DNA of 64,000 nt from Hydrogenophilales bacterium (GTDB lineage Bacteria > Pseudomonadota > Gammaproteobacteria > Burkholderiales > Thiobacillaceae). The stretch spans positions 231,191 to 295,190 of the forward strand of contig JADJCP010000006.1 of assembly GCA_016703155.1 (NCBI GenBank), given 5' to 3'. The notes beneath the pieces are model-generated. The model made no database searches. It was not told the DNA's origin and saw nothing but the letters and a program-made list of their open reading frames with translations. The stretch's first letter is position 1; every line of letters begins with the position of its first letter. Made by a program: the position numbers and the translations under genes. This document shows positions 34,605 to 42,606 of the stretch, in pieces.

Positions 34605-34620
34605 TGGCACGATAGATGCT
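34605..34620 (+). promoter_or_regulatory. Sigma-54 (-24/-12) promoter
   Basis: TGGCACGATAGATGCT matches the sigma-54 consensus TGGCAC-N5-TTGCW with GG and GC exactly ten bases apart (34606-34607 and 34618-34619). Transcription would start near 34631, about 30 bases before the ATG at 34662. Confidence 0.8.
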
Positions 34621-34661
34621 ATGTATTTCATGCCATTTCCAATACTCACAGGAGTCATACC

Positions 34662-34943
34662 ATGAAATCCAGCCAAGCCGTCCTCGCCCTCATCGTCGCC
34701 ACGCTACTGTCCGCCCCCGCCCTTGCCGACAACGCGGTGGACCCCGTGTTAGCCAGCTTCGAACGCGATATGTATCGCGAATCCTCGGCGCAATCGGCCC
34801 AACCACGGCAAGTCCAAGACGAACCGGATCCTTTGGTCGAGGCGATCAAGGCCGCCAATGTGGACAATTGCGGCGCGCAAGGTCGGGCGGCGTCGGTCTC
34901 GCGCTTGCGGCAGGCGAATCATGCCGAACGCCTGGGCGGCTGA
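34662..34943 (+). CDS. Small secreted protein of unknown function
   Basis: A 93-residue protein with a clear Sec signal peptide (MKSSQAVLALIVATLLSAPALA) and a short, charged, probably disordered mature part of about 70 residues with one cysteine (NVDNCGAQG). I recognise no family. Its ribosome binding site ACAGGAGTC and an excellent sigma-54 promoter are in place, and it is divergent from a sigma-54 activator. It therefore appears to be made only under the condition that the activator senses. It converges on nrdG. Confidence 0.75.
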   Translation: MKSSQAVLALIVATLLSAPALADNAVDPVLASFERDMYRESSAQSAQPRQVQDEPDPLVEAIKAANVDNCGAQGRAASVSRLRQANHAERLGG

Positions 34944-34984
34944 TCCACGCCCATCTGGCGTAGCCGTGCGCCCGCGGCTCGTGG

Positions 34985-35572
34985 TCAGGCCCGATGGTCC
35001 TGGATCGCGAGGCGCGCGCCACCCGCCGCGCGCACTTCTTCACCCAAGCGCGCGATATCGGTCTCGTTCATGAGGCCCTTGTGCCAGGTGCAGCGCGGCT
35101 GATAATCGATACCGCTCGCTTGGATCAAGCCGAGGCTTGCGTAAACCGAATCGGCGCTATCCGGGATGCCGGTGACGCGCGCATAGAGATGCCGAGGCGC
35201 CTTGATATCCAAGCCCACCCAATCGGTGAGCGGCAGTACCCGCGCCAGACGTCGCGGATACATGCCGGCGGTGTGCAGTCCGATCTTGAAACCGAGCGTC
35301 CTGACCTGTTCCATGGCCTCGGCCAGCCCCTTTTGCAAAGTGGGTTCCCCTCCGGAAAACACCACGGCGTCGAGAAGACCCCGACGTGTCTCAAGAAAGG
35401 CCAGGATATCGATCCAGGCATGACTTTCCGAGCCGTCGACGGGTAACAGGTGCGGGTTGTGGCAATAGCCGCAACGCCATGGACAACCCTGGCAAAACAC
35501 CACGGCGGCAAGGTGCCCTGGATAATCCGTGGTGGTGAATGGGACGAAGCCGCCAATACGCAACTGGGTCAT
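34985..35572 (-). CDS. nrdG: Anaerobic ribonucleotide reductase activating protein
   Basis: A 195-residue radical SAM activase. CX3CX2C is in CPWRCGYCHNP, preceded by TTTDYPGHLAAVVFCQGC, typical of NrdG/PflA-type enzymes; FSGGEPTLQ carries the GGE motif and GLDIKAP follows. It uses S-adenosylmethionine to create the glycyl radical on NrdD. The start at 35572 is chosen because homologues begin with (M)xxLxIGGFxPFTTxDYPG; a longer frame to 35671 overlaps the upstream small gene. Confidence 0.93.
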   Translation of the reverse strand: MTQLRIGGFVPFTTTDYPGHLAAVVFCQGCPWRCGYCHNPHLLPVDGSESHAWIDILAFLETRRGLLDAVVFSGGEPTLQKGLAEAMEQVRTLGFKIGLHTAGMYPRRLARVLPLTDWVGLDIKAPRHLYARVTGIPDSADSVYASLGLIQASGIDYQPRCTWHKGLMNETDIARLGEEVRAAGGARLAIQDHRA

Positions 35573-35615
35573 GGCGAGGGCGGCCGGTCCGTCGCGGCAT
35601 AGCGATCCACGCCGA

Positions 35616-35813
35616 TCAAGCCTTCGTGACGCAAGCCCCTTCGCTGAAGAATTGCCGCTCGGCGTATTCACCCTTCTTGCCGGTGTTGAAGCTGGCGACG
35701 GGGCGGTGGTATCCCATCACCCGGGTCCATACTTCGCAGGGCTGGCGTTCCTCGTCCTTCAGCTCGATGTCAGCGTCGATGGCGATGGTGTTCAGGTCGG
35801 TCATGTCGTTCAT
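35616..35813 (-). CDS. nrdD: Small NrdD glycyl-radical-domain protein
   Basis: A 65-residue protein between nrdD and nrdG. Its segment CEVWTRVMGYHRPVASFN, followed by GKKGEYAERQFF, resembles the C-terminal glycyl-radical loop of class III ribonucleotide reductase (RVxGYxRP...NxGKxxEFxxR), with G34 as the candidate radical site. It has its own ribosome binding site (AAGGAGACACC) before ATG at 35813, and 70 bases of GC-rich spacer separate it from the end of the large NrdD frame. It therefore seems to supply the radical-bearing tail as a separate subunit. Confidence 0.8.
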   Translation of the reverse strand: MNDMTDLNTIAIDADIELKDEERQPCEVWTRVMGYHRPVASFNTGKKGEYAERQFFSEGACVTKA

Positions 35814-35883
35814 GGTGTCTCCTTGGTTGGCGTTGGATCCCCTTCCCTTCGGGCGGGGGCAGGGGAGGGGTTGGGGGAAAGGG

Positions 35884-37914
35884 TCAGGCCACCAGCCGCT
35901 GCCGCTTCTTCTCGATCAGCTCCGCATCGCACTTGGGGCAGAATTTGTGCTCCCCCGACAGATAGCCGTGCTTCGGGCAGATGGAGAACGTGGGCGTGAC
36001 GGTGATGTAGGGCAGGCGGAAATTGGTGAGCGCGCGTTTCACCAGGGTTTTGCAGGCGTCGACGCTGGATACACGCTCGTTCATGTACAGGTGCAGGACG
36101 GTGCCGCCGGTGTACTTGGACTGGAGTGCCTCCTGGCGCGATAGCGCCTCGAAGGGGTCGTCGGTGTAGCCCACGGGCAGCTGGGAGGAGTTGGTGTAGT
36201 AGGGCTGTTCCGTCGTGCCGGCCTGGAGGATGCCGGGCCAACGCTTCTTGTCCTCCTTGGCGAAGCGGTAGGTGGTGCCCTCCGCCGGCGTGGCCTCCAG
36301 GTTGTAGAGGTGGCCCGTCTCTTCCTGGAAAGCGACGATGCGGGCGCGGATGTGGTCCAGCAGGCGGCAGGCGAAGTCGTGCCCCCACACCGTGGTGAGG
36401 TCGTGCTCGTCGTCGGTGAAGTTGCGCACCAGCTCGTTGATACCGTTCACCCCCAGGGTGGAGAAGTGGTTGCGCAGGGTGCCCAGGTAGCGCTTGGTGT
36501 AGGGGAACAGGCCCTGGTCCATGAGGCCCTGGATTACCTTGCGCTTCACTTCCAGGCTGTTCTTGCCCATCTCCATCAGCTCGTCCAGGCGCGCCAGCAG
36601 GCCTTCTTCGTCACCCTTGTACAGGTAGCCCAGGCGGGCGCAGTTGACGGTGACCACCCCCAGGCTGCCGGTCTGCTCGGCGCTGCCGAACAGGCCGTTG
36701 CCCCGCTTCAGCAGCTCCCGCAGGTCCAACTGCAGGCGGCAGCACATGGAACGCACCATGTTGGGCTTCAGTTCCGAATTCACGAAGTTCTGGAAGTAGG
36801 GCAGGCCGTACTTGGCGGTCATGTGAAACAGCCGGTCGGCGTTCTCCGAATCCCAGGGGAAGTCCGGCGTGATGTTGTAGGTCGGGATGGGGAAGGTGAA
36901 GGCCCGGCCCTTGGCGTCGCCGGTGCTCATCACCTCAATGTAGGCCCGGTTGATCATGTCCATCTCGGCCTGGAGCTCGCCGTAGGTGAAGGGCATCTCC
37001 TGGCCGCCGATGACGGGCACTTGTTCCTTCAGGTCGTCCGGGCAGGTCCAGTCGAAGGTCAGGTTGGTGAAGGGGGTCTGGGTGCCCCAGCGGGAGGGCA
37101 CGTTCAGGTTGTAGACCAGTTCCTGGATGGACTGGCGCACCTCGTCATAGCCGAGGTTGTCCTTGCGGATGAAGGGCGCCATGTAGGTGTCGAAGGACGA
37201 GAAGGCTTGCGCCCCGGCCCACTCGTTCTGCAACGTACCCAGGAAGTTGACGATCTGGCCCACGGCGCTGGAAAGATGCTTCGGGGGCGCGGCCTCCACC
37301 TTGCCCGGCACGCCGTTCAGGCCCTCGTGCAGCAAGGTGCGCAGGGACCAGCCGGCGCAATAGCCCGCCAGCATGTCCAGGTCGTGGATGTGCACATCGC
37401 CCTCGCGATGAGCCGCGCCGATCTCCGGCGCGTACACGTGCGAGAGCCAATAGTTGGCCGTCACCTTGCCGGACACGTTGAGGATCAGGCCGCCGAGCGA
37501 ATAACCTTGGTTGGCGTTGGCGTTGACCCGCCAGTCCTGACGGTTCAGGTATTCGTTGATGGAGGACTCCACGTCCACCAGGGTCTTGCGGTCCGCCCGC
37601 AGCTTGGCGTGCTGCTCCCGGTAAACGATGTAGGCCCGGGCCGTCTTCAGGTGGTTGGCGGCGATGAGGGTCTGTTCCACCACGTCCTGGATCTGCTCGA
37701 TGGCGGGCGGCTGACCGTGGAAGCGGTGGATCAGGACTTTTGTGACCTGGGCCGAGAGCAGGTCCGCCTCGTCCTCACCGAACTCGCCGCTGGCCTGGCC
37801 GGCGCGGGCGATGGCGGAACGGATCTTGGCGGCGTCGAAAGCCACTCTGCGCCCGTCGCGCTTGAGTGCTTCGCGAGGCAGGGTGGTGGGGCGGGTTGTC
37901 GGATCGATTTGCAC
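35884..37914 (-). CDS. nrdD: Anaerobic (class III) ribonucleoside-triphosphate reductase, large part
   Basis: A 676-residue catalytic subunit. An ATP-cone regulatory domain lies at the N terminus (ALKRDGRRVAFDAAKIRSAI), followed by the 10-stranded barrel typical of NrdD (VHIHDLDMLAGYCAGWSL, FTFPIPTYNIT, MCCRLQLDLREL). It ends with a zinc-type cysteine set (CPKHG...CPKC) but stops before the glycyl-radical loop, which is found on the next small gene. The GTG at 37914 with AAGGAG six bases ahead is preferred over an ATG at 37959. It makes dNTPs without oxygen. Confidence 0.92.
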   Translation of the reverse strand: MQIDPTTRPTTLPREALKRDGRRVAFDAAKIRSAIARAGQASGEFGEDEADLLSAQVTKVLIHRFHGQPPAIEQIQDVVEQTLIAANHLKTARAYIVYREQHAKLRADRKTLVDVESSINEYLNRQDWRVNANANQGYSLGGLILNVSGKVTANYWLSHVYAPEIGAAHREGDVHIHDLDMLAGYCAGWSLRTLLHEGLNGVPGKVEAAPPKHLSSAVGQIVNFLGTLQNEWAGAQAFSSFDTYMAPFIRKDNLGYDEVRQSIQELVYNLNVPSRWGTQTPFTNLTFDWTCPDDLKEQVPVIGGQEMPFTYGELQAEMDMINRAYIEVMSTGDAKGRAFTFPIPTYNITPDFPWDSENADRLFHMTAKYGLPYFQNFVNSELKPNMVRSMCCRLQLDLRELLKRGNGLFGSAEQTGSLGVVTVNCARLGYLYKGDEEGLLARLDELMEMGKNSLEVKRKVIQGLMDQGLFPYTKRYLGTLRNHFSTLGVNGINELVRNFTDDEHDLTTVWGHDFACRLLDHIRARIVAFQEETGHLYNLEATPAEGTTYRFAKEDKKRWPGILQAGTTEQPYYTNSSQLPVGYTDDPFEALSRQEALQSKYTGGTVLHLYMNERVSSVDACKTLVKRALTNFRLPYITVTPTFSICPKHGYLSGEHKFCPKCDAELIEKKRQRLVA

Positions 37915-38298
37915 GGGCGTCTCCTTGTGTGGCGCTATATGTATGGTTATGCGAGACATAATATACTAAATATGTTGAAAATGAAGTCAAGCACAAATCA
38001 GCAGCATGCTGCCAATGACATTCATGACGACACCGATGGCGACTGTCGTCAGCCTTGGTTCCAGTTTGAAGTCAGAACAACAACGTCCAACCTGACCTCG
38101 GTCTGTGTTTCCTGCCGCGCTCTTGTCAGTACTGTCTGAAATCAAGGAAGTACACCGGCGGTGAGTATCCAATACCGCTTTGCATACCGATTTCGCTTGC
38201 TGCGTCTTCGCGGATTCCTGTTGCGTCTAGCCATACTCGGGAATGGGTGACCGATGGCTTGCTTCGGGAACTCGCGTCATGACGTGTCATGACATGGC

Positions 38299-38332
38299 GG
38301 TGTCGTGGCAGGCCGCTTTGAGTTACGACACC
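38299..38332. promoter_or_regulatory. Possible upstream activator site before soxY
   Basis: GGTGTCGT and ACGACACC form a perfect 8-bp inverted repeat with an 18-base spacer, about 115 bases upstream of the -24 element at 38448. Position and symmetry fit an enhancer for the sigma-54 activator encoded behind soxZ, but other dyads nearby (TCATGA repeats) could serve as well. Confidence 0.35.
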
Positions 38333-38446
38333 GGCCTCGGCGACAAACCGTCAATGCGCCATGAGTATGAAAATTGTGATGTTAGACAGCGAGTTATCCG
38401 CATGACATGCACCAGCCGCGACATGAGTCAGCGTGTTGCAAAGATC

Positions 38447-38461
38447 TGGCATGGGACATGC
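38447..38461 (+). promoter_or_regulatory. Probable sigma-54 promoter of soxYZ
   Basis: TGGCATGGGACATGC has GG (38448-38449) and GC (38460-38461) exactly ten bases apart and fits TGGCAC-N5-TTGCW with two weaker positions. A start near 38473 leaves a 54-base leader before soxY. The sigma-54 activator gene right after soxZ supports the idea. Confidence 0.6.
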
Positions 38462-38526
38462 TGAAGTCGATGCGGCGTCTCCATGTGCGCCAGCGAATTT
38501 GTATCCAACCAATAGAGGAGTTTTTG

Positions 38527-38997
38527 ATGAATTTTGATCGCAGATCAATCTTGCGAGGTGCCGGCGCGGCGGGAGCGGTGACGGTCGCCATGGCGGCAGG
38601 CCTGCTGAAGCCTGGCGCTGTGTTCGCGGCTGACTGGAACAAGGCGGCATTCGACGCCAAGGATCTGAACGCGGCGCTGGCCGGTGTGGGTGGTGGCGGC
38701 GCGGCTGCCAGCGGCGATATCGTCGTCAAGGCCCCGGATATTGCCGAGAACGGTGCTGTGGTGCCGGTTGAAGTCGAATCGAAGATTGCCGGAACCGAGT
38801 CCATCGTCCTGATCGGCGAGAAGAACGGCTTCCCCCTGCTGGCCGACTTCAAACTGTCGAACGGCGCGGTCGGTTTTGTCTCGACCCGGATCAAGCTGGG
38901 CGCGACCTCCAATGTCACCGCCATCGTCAAGGCGGGCGGCAAGGTCTACAAGGCCTCCAAGGAAGTCAAGGTCACCATCGGCGGCTGCGGCGGCTGA
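38527..38997 (+). CDS. soxY: Sulfur carrier subunit SoxY
   Basis: A 156-residue SoxY: twin-arginine leader (NFDRRSILRGAGAAG), immunoglobulin-like body and the swinging C-terminal arm ending GGCGG, whose cysteine carries sulfur intermediates during thiosulfate oxidation. It forms a heterodimer with SoxZ in the periplasm. Only soxYZ is present here; soxXA, soxB and soxCD are not in the window. GAGGAG 10 bases upstream supports the start. Confidence 0.96.
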   Translation: MNFDRRSILRGAGAAGAVTVAMAAGLLKPGAVFAADWNKAAFDAKDLNAALAGVGGGGAAASGDIVVKAPDIAENGAVVPVEVESKIAGTESIVLIGEKNGFPLLADFKLSNGAVGFVSTRIKLGATSNVTAIVKAGGKVYKASKEVKVTIGGCGG

Positions 38998-39038
38998 TCG
39001 GTCCGAACCGGCTCAATTGAACTGAAAGGAAGAGACAA

Positions 39039-39353
39039 ATGGCAGAACCTATGAAGATTCGCGCTTCCATGGCGGGCGACACGGCGGACATCAAGTGCTT
39101 GATGAACCACGTGATGGAAACCGGCCTGCGCAAGGATCCGAAGACCGGCACCACGGTGCCCGCGCACCACATCACCAACGTGATGGTCACGGTCGGCGGC
39201 AAGACCGTGATGGACGCCCAGTGGGGCGGCGGCATCTCCAAGAACCCGTACCTGGCCATGAAGGTCAAGGGCGCCGCCAAGGGCGACAAGGTCGTCGTCA
39301 GCTGGGTGGACAACACCGGCGACAAGAACACCGCCGAAACCGCCATCGGCTGA
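39039..39353 (+). CDS. soxZ: Sulfur carrier partner SoxZ
   Basis: A 104-residue SoxZ (MKIRASMAGDTADIKCLMNH, VPAHHITNVMVTVGGKTV, WVDNTGDKNTAETAI). It has no signal peptide and is normally co-exported with SoxY through the Tat system. AAGGAAGAG precedes the ATG, and it follows soxY by 41 bases. Confidence 0.96.
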   Translation: MAEPMKIRASMAGDTADIKCLMNHVMETGLRKDPKTGTTVPAHHITNVMVTVGGKTVMDAQWGGGISKNPYLAMKVKGAAKGDKVVVSWVDNTGDKNTAETAIG

Positions 39354-39360
39354 TTTACGC

Positions 39361-39382
39361 CGAGCCCGCTCGGGCGGGCTCG
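39361..39382 (+). terminator. GC-rich hairpin after soxZ
   Basis: CGAGCCCGC and GCGGGCTCG pair perfectly around a TCGG loop just behind the soxZ stop. Only GGTTCC follows rather than a long T tract, so it may attenuate rather than end transcription, lowering expression of the downstream activator relative to soxYZ, or stabilise the soxYZ message. Confidence 0.6.
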
Positions 39383-39399
39383 GTTCCGTCGCCCCAATC

Positions 39400-40737
39400 A
39401 TGTCATTCACCGAAGATCTGAACTTTTTGCAAAGTCTGGTGGATGCCCATCAGGAACCGTTCTGTCTGGTCGCGACCGATTACCATATTGTCGCCGCGAA
39501 CCAGAGATATGCCGATGCCTATGCAGGTTCGGACCGAAACGCCATCATCGGCAAGAAGTGTCATCAGGTGTCTCACAAGTCGGACAAGCCCTGCGAGGCG
39601 CACGAAGAATGCCCGCTACGCCAGGTATTCGCCACCGGCCAGGCACACCAGTTCGTGCATCGACACTATGACCAGTTCGGCGAGCCGGACTATGTCACGG
39701 TGCGCGGGAATCCGATCTTCGATGCAAACGGCATGGTCGTGCTCATGGGTGAGAACATCACCTCGATCAGCCACGGTCAGGATATCTGCCTAGACGCGGA
39801 GCGCATGGTGAGCGGCTGCTGCCCGTCCTTCATGCGCGTCCTCGACAATCTGGTGACCGTGGCGGAGACGGAGGCACCGGTGCTGATCCTAGGCGAGACG
39901 GGCACCGGCAAGGAAATGGCGGCACGCTTCATCCACGATAAATCTCGCCGTGCCAATAAGGAATTCGTGGTCGTCGACTGCACTCAATTCACCGATGATC
40001 GTTTCGCCAGCGATCTGTTCGGGCATATCCGCGGCGCCTTTACTGGCGCTATGGAGAATAAACTGGGGCTGTATGAAATCGCCGACCGGGGTACCCTGGT
40101 GCTGGACGAAATCGGTGAATTGTCTCCGGCGATTCAAGTGCGTCTGCTGCGCGTCCTGGAAACCGGTACCTTCCGGCGCCTCGGCGAAACCCGAGAACGA
40201 CGCGCTGACGTCCGCCTCGTCTGTGCCACCAACCGCGACTTGGCGGAGATGGTTCGCTCCGGCACGTTTCGTGCCGATCTCTATCACCGGATCAACTGCA
40301 TGCAGGTGGAGCTGCCGCCGCTACGCCACCGCCTGAACGACCTCGCTGAACTGAGCACTTTTTTCCTGGAGCGCGTCGGCCACCGCGCCGGCATGAGCGA
40401 CGCGACACACGAAGTCCTGCTGCGTTATGAATTCCCCGGCAACATCCGCGAGTTGCGCAACATCCTGGAACGGGCTGCGATGCTGGCGCAGGGCGCCCGC
40501 ATCGAGCCGCGCCACTTGCCCGACGACATCACTACCGGAAGGCCTTCCTGCCATGCCAATCCGGTCCATGCATCGGAGGCCAGCGTAGCCTGTCCGGAGC
40601 CCGAACTCGATGAAGCACGACACCTGAAGGAAGTCCTTGCCCGGCACCGCTGCAATCGTCGACTGGCGGCCCTGGAGTTAGGTATTTCCGAACGTACCCT
40701 GTACCGCAAGCTTAAGGCCCAGGAAGCCGGGCAATGA
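39400..40737 (+). CDS. Sigma-54-dependent transcriptional activator with PAS sensor
   Basis: A 445-residue enhancer-binding protein. The N-terminal PAS-type domain (about 10-125) has a Cys/His-rich loop (KKCHQVSH...CEAHEECPL) that could sense redox state or a sulfur compound. The AAA+ domain has GETGTGKE, GAFTGA and LVLDEIGE, and the C terminus is a Fis-type HTH (RCNRRLAALELGISERTLYRKLK). It follows soxZ by 46 bases and is likely the regulator of soxYZ and perhaps of the downstream genes. Confidence 0.93.
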   Translation: MSFTEDLNFLQSLVDAHQEPFCLVATDYHIVAANQRYADAYAGSDRNAIIGKKCHQVSHKSDKPCEAHEECPLRQVFATGQAHQFVHRHYDQFGEPDYVTVRGNPIFDANGMVVLMGENITSISHGQDICLDAERMVSGCCPSFMRVLDNLVTVAETEAPVLILGETGTGKEMAARFIHDKSRRANKEFVVVDCTQFTDDRFASDLFGHIRGAFTGAMENKLGLYEIADRGTLVLDEIGELSPAIQVRLLRVLETGTFRRLGETRERRADVRLVCATNRDLAEMVRSGTFRADLYHRINCMQVELPPLRHRLNDLAELSTFFLERVGHRAGMSDATHEVLLRYEFPGNIRELRNILERAAMLAQGARIEPRHLPDDITTGRPSCHANPVHASEASVACPEPELDEARHLKEVLARHRCNRRLAALELGISERTLYRKLKAQEAGQ

Positions 40738-40757
40738 TGTTGTCGAGGGAGTGAGAC

Positions 40758-41153
40758 ATGACCAAGAACGAAGCTATACGGCAAATTCGGCAAGCGAAAT
40801 CGGCGCATATCCGCTGGCGGGCGCTGGTCCAGGCCATGGTCGCCGGGCTGGAAAGCGCGCGCGATAAGGCCCCCGTTCACCACAAGGATTGCGATTTCGG
40901 GCAGTGGTTCCATCGGGATTGTTTCAAGATATTCGGCCACTGGCGCCTGTACCAGGATGTCGACTATGCCCATGAGCTGATGCACGAAGTCTATGCCCTG
41001 CTGCACCGGGCGTACCGAGACGGCGACGCCGAGCGCGCAGAACAGTTGGCAGCGCACCTGATCGGCTTGTCCCACTCACTTTTAGAGCTCATGGCCCTGT
41101 TCGAGGAAGAAATCATCACCTCCGAAATCGACGATTTTTTGGAGACGCCTTGA
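40758..41153 (+). CDS. CZB-domain (chemoreceptor zinc-binding type) protein
   Basis: A 131-residue, all-helical protein resembling the CZB domain: AKSAHIRWRALVQAM, then HHKDCDFGQWFH, and ELMHEVYALLH, giving the spaced His-Cys-His pattern that binds zinc. CZB domains often sense oxidants such as hypochlorous acid or ROS through the zinc-bound cysteine. Here it is a stand-alone protein behind a sigma-54 activator, so it may feed a signal to that regulator. It overlaps the rhodanese gene by one base. Confidence 0.8.
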   Translation: MTKNEAIRQIRQAKSAHIRWRALVQAMVAGLESARDKAPVHHKDCDFGQWFHRDCFKIFGHWRLYQDVDYAHELMHEVYALLHRAYRDGDAERAEQLAAHLIGLSHSLLELMALFEEEIITSEIDDFLETP

Positions 41154-41815
41154 TGACTCGATATCGAATCACCCTGGCCCTGTTTTTATCGACAGTCATT
41201 AGCATCGCCTCTGCCGGCGAGGTGCGGCTCACCCAGGATCTACCCTACGTCGATATCCGGCATCAGAGCCAGACGGTGCGCATCGAACGCAACCCGGATA
41301 CCGAGAACATGCTCGACCCGGATTTCACGCTGACCTCGCGCCCCTGCCCGCCCTATTGCATCCAGCCCATGCGCCTTGCCGAGGATGTCGAGACCCTGGG
41401 CGAACTGGAAATTATCGACTACCTGAGACGCATCGACCGTGGCGAGCCGGTCATGGTCATCGATTCGCGCGACAGCGACTGGCCGCTGCGCTCCGGCGTC
41501 ATCCCCGGCGCGGTGGCCATTCCCTGGCAGGAACTGCACCCGGCGCACACCGACGCGGCGCGCATCGTCGAGACCCTGGTATTTCGTTTCGGGGCGGCCC
41601 AGCAGGGGCCGCTCTGGAACTTCGAGAACGCCAAGACCCTGGTGTTCTATTGCAACGGGCCGTGGTGCGGTCAATCGCCCACCAACATCAAGCAACTGCT
41701 CGCCCTCGGCTATCCGCCGCGCAAGCTCAAGTGGTACCGGGGCGGCATGCAGGACTGGAAGATGCTCGGCCTGAGCACGGTCGCGCCCGCGGCCACCACA
41801 CCCACCACGCACTAA
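41153..41815 (+). CDS. Periplasmic rhodanese-like protein
   Basis: A 220-residue protein with a signal peptide (ALFLSTVISIASAG) and a rhodanese domain at about 85-205: VMVIDSRDSDWPLRSGVIPGA, then FYCNGPWCGQSP as the active-site loop with cysteines, and WYRGGMQDWKMLGL at the end. An extra region at 30-70 contains CPPYC, a possible disulfide. Rhodaneses transfer sulfane sulfur, which suits a Sox-linked gene. The ATG at 41153 overlaps the CZB stop. Confidence 0.87.
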   Translation: MTRYRITLALFLSTVISIASAGEVRLTQDLPYVDIRHQSQTVRIERNPDTENMLDPDFTLTSRPCPPYCIQPMRLAEDVETLGELEIIDYLRRIDRGEPVMVIDSRDSDWPLRSGVIPGAVAIPWQELHPAHTDAARIVETLVFRFGAAQQGPLWNFENAKTLVFYCNGPWCGQSPTNIKQLLALGYPPRKLKWYRGGMQDWKMLGLSTVAPAATTPTTH

Positions 41816-41825
41816 GGAGACCCGC

Positions 41826-42560
41826 TTGAAACTCACCGTCATCCGCCGCTTCGGCATGCTGCTCGCCCCTTCGCTCGCATTCTGCCTCGCCACGGGCACG
41901 GCCCAGGCGCAGACCGCCCCGGCCGGCAATCCCTATCTGACCAATATTCCCGGGATCTCATTGCCGAACATCCCGGCCTACTTGGGCTTGATCGGCTCGA
42001 TGGCCACCTTCAAACCCTCGGTGGCCGCGAAACCCTATTCCATGGCGGCGTCGTTGCCGCGCGACCAGAAACTTGCCCTGATGCAGGCGATGATGGCCCT
42101 GATGCCGAGCATGGGCATACGCGACGCGATGAGCTTCATGACCACCAAATACAAGGTCAAGGATGGGCTGACCTTCGACGATGTCAAGCAATCCATGGAA
42201 CTGCGCGCCAACAGCTTGAACTTCAAGAAGGTGGGGGAAAGCCCGATGTGGAAGGACTTCCAGGCGGTGCTCGGCGATATGGACGCGCCGCGCATGGAGG
42301 TCTACCACTACTGCGACATCGCCGCCGGCCGCGCGGTTCTCAAGGCGGCGCCGGAAGCCATCTCCTACCTGCCCTGCCGCATCGCCATCATGGAAGACGC
42401 CAACAAGCAGCTCTGGGTGCTGACCCTGGATTGGGATCTGGCCTGGCTGGATACCGTCAACGGCAAGATGGGCATCGACAACGAACTCGGCAAATTCGCC
42501 AAGGACATCCGCGACAAGATGGACAACATCATGCAGGCCGCCGCGAATGGCGATATCTAG
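41826..42560 (+). CDS. Exported DUF302-domain protein
   Basis: A 244-residue protein with a signal peptide (LLAPSLAFCLATGTAQAQ). The part from about residue 110 matches DUF302 (FDDVKQSMELRANSLNF, MEVYHYCDIAAGRAVLKA, YLPCRIAIMED), a small alpha/beta fold of unknown role often found with sulfur genes. The start is TTG at 41826, chosen because AAGGAG stands seven bases ahead and the signal peptide begins there. It lies 10 bases behind the rhodanese gene. Confidence 0.82.
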   Translation: MKLTVIRRFGMLLAPSLAFCLATGTAQAQTAPAGNPYLTNIPGISLPNIPAYLGLIGSMATFKPSVAAKPYSMAASLPRDQKLALMQAMMALMPSMGIRDAMSFMTTKYKVKDGLTFDDVKQSMELRANSLNFKKVGESPMWKDFQAVLGDMDAPRMEVYHYCDIAAGRAVLKAAPEAISYLPCRIAIMEDANKQLWVLTLDWDLAWLDTVNGKMGIDNELGKFAKDIRDKMDNIMQAAANGDI

Positions 42561-42606
42561 CCCGCGCGACCTGTAACCACGGCAGTACCCACCCCAAGGA
42601 GTAGAC

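Larger units (their letters stand above)
37915..38526. other. Divergent intergenic region between nrdD and soxY
   Basis: About 610 bases with no convincing gene. The nrdD side (37925-37990) is AT-rich with TATATGTAT and ATAATATACTAAATAT stretches that may hold its promoter. A 7-bp inverted repeat (GACGACA/TGTCGTC) is at 38027-38051. The soxY side holds TCATGAC repeats at 38277-38295, a longer dyad and a sigma-54 promoter, listed separately. Confidence 0.5.

Noticed and set aside
37925..37990. NrdR boxes before nrdD
   Set aside because: Two AT-rich stretches loosely resemble the box, but neither fits the 16-base consensus nor the usual spacing well enough.
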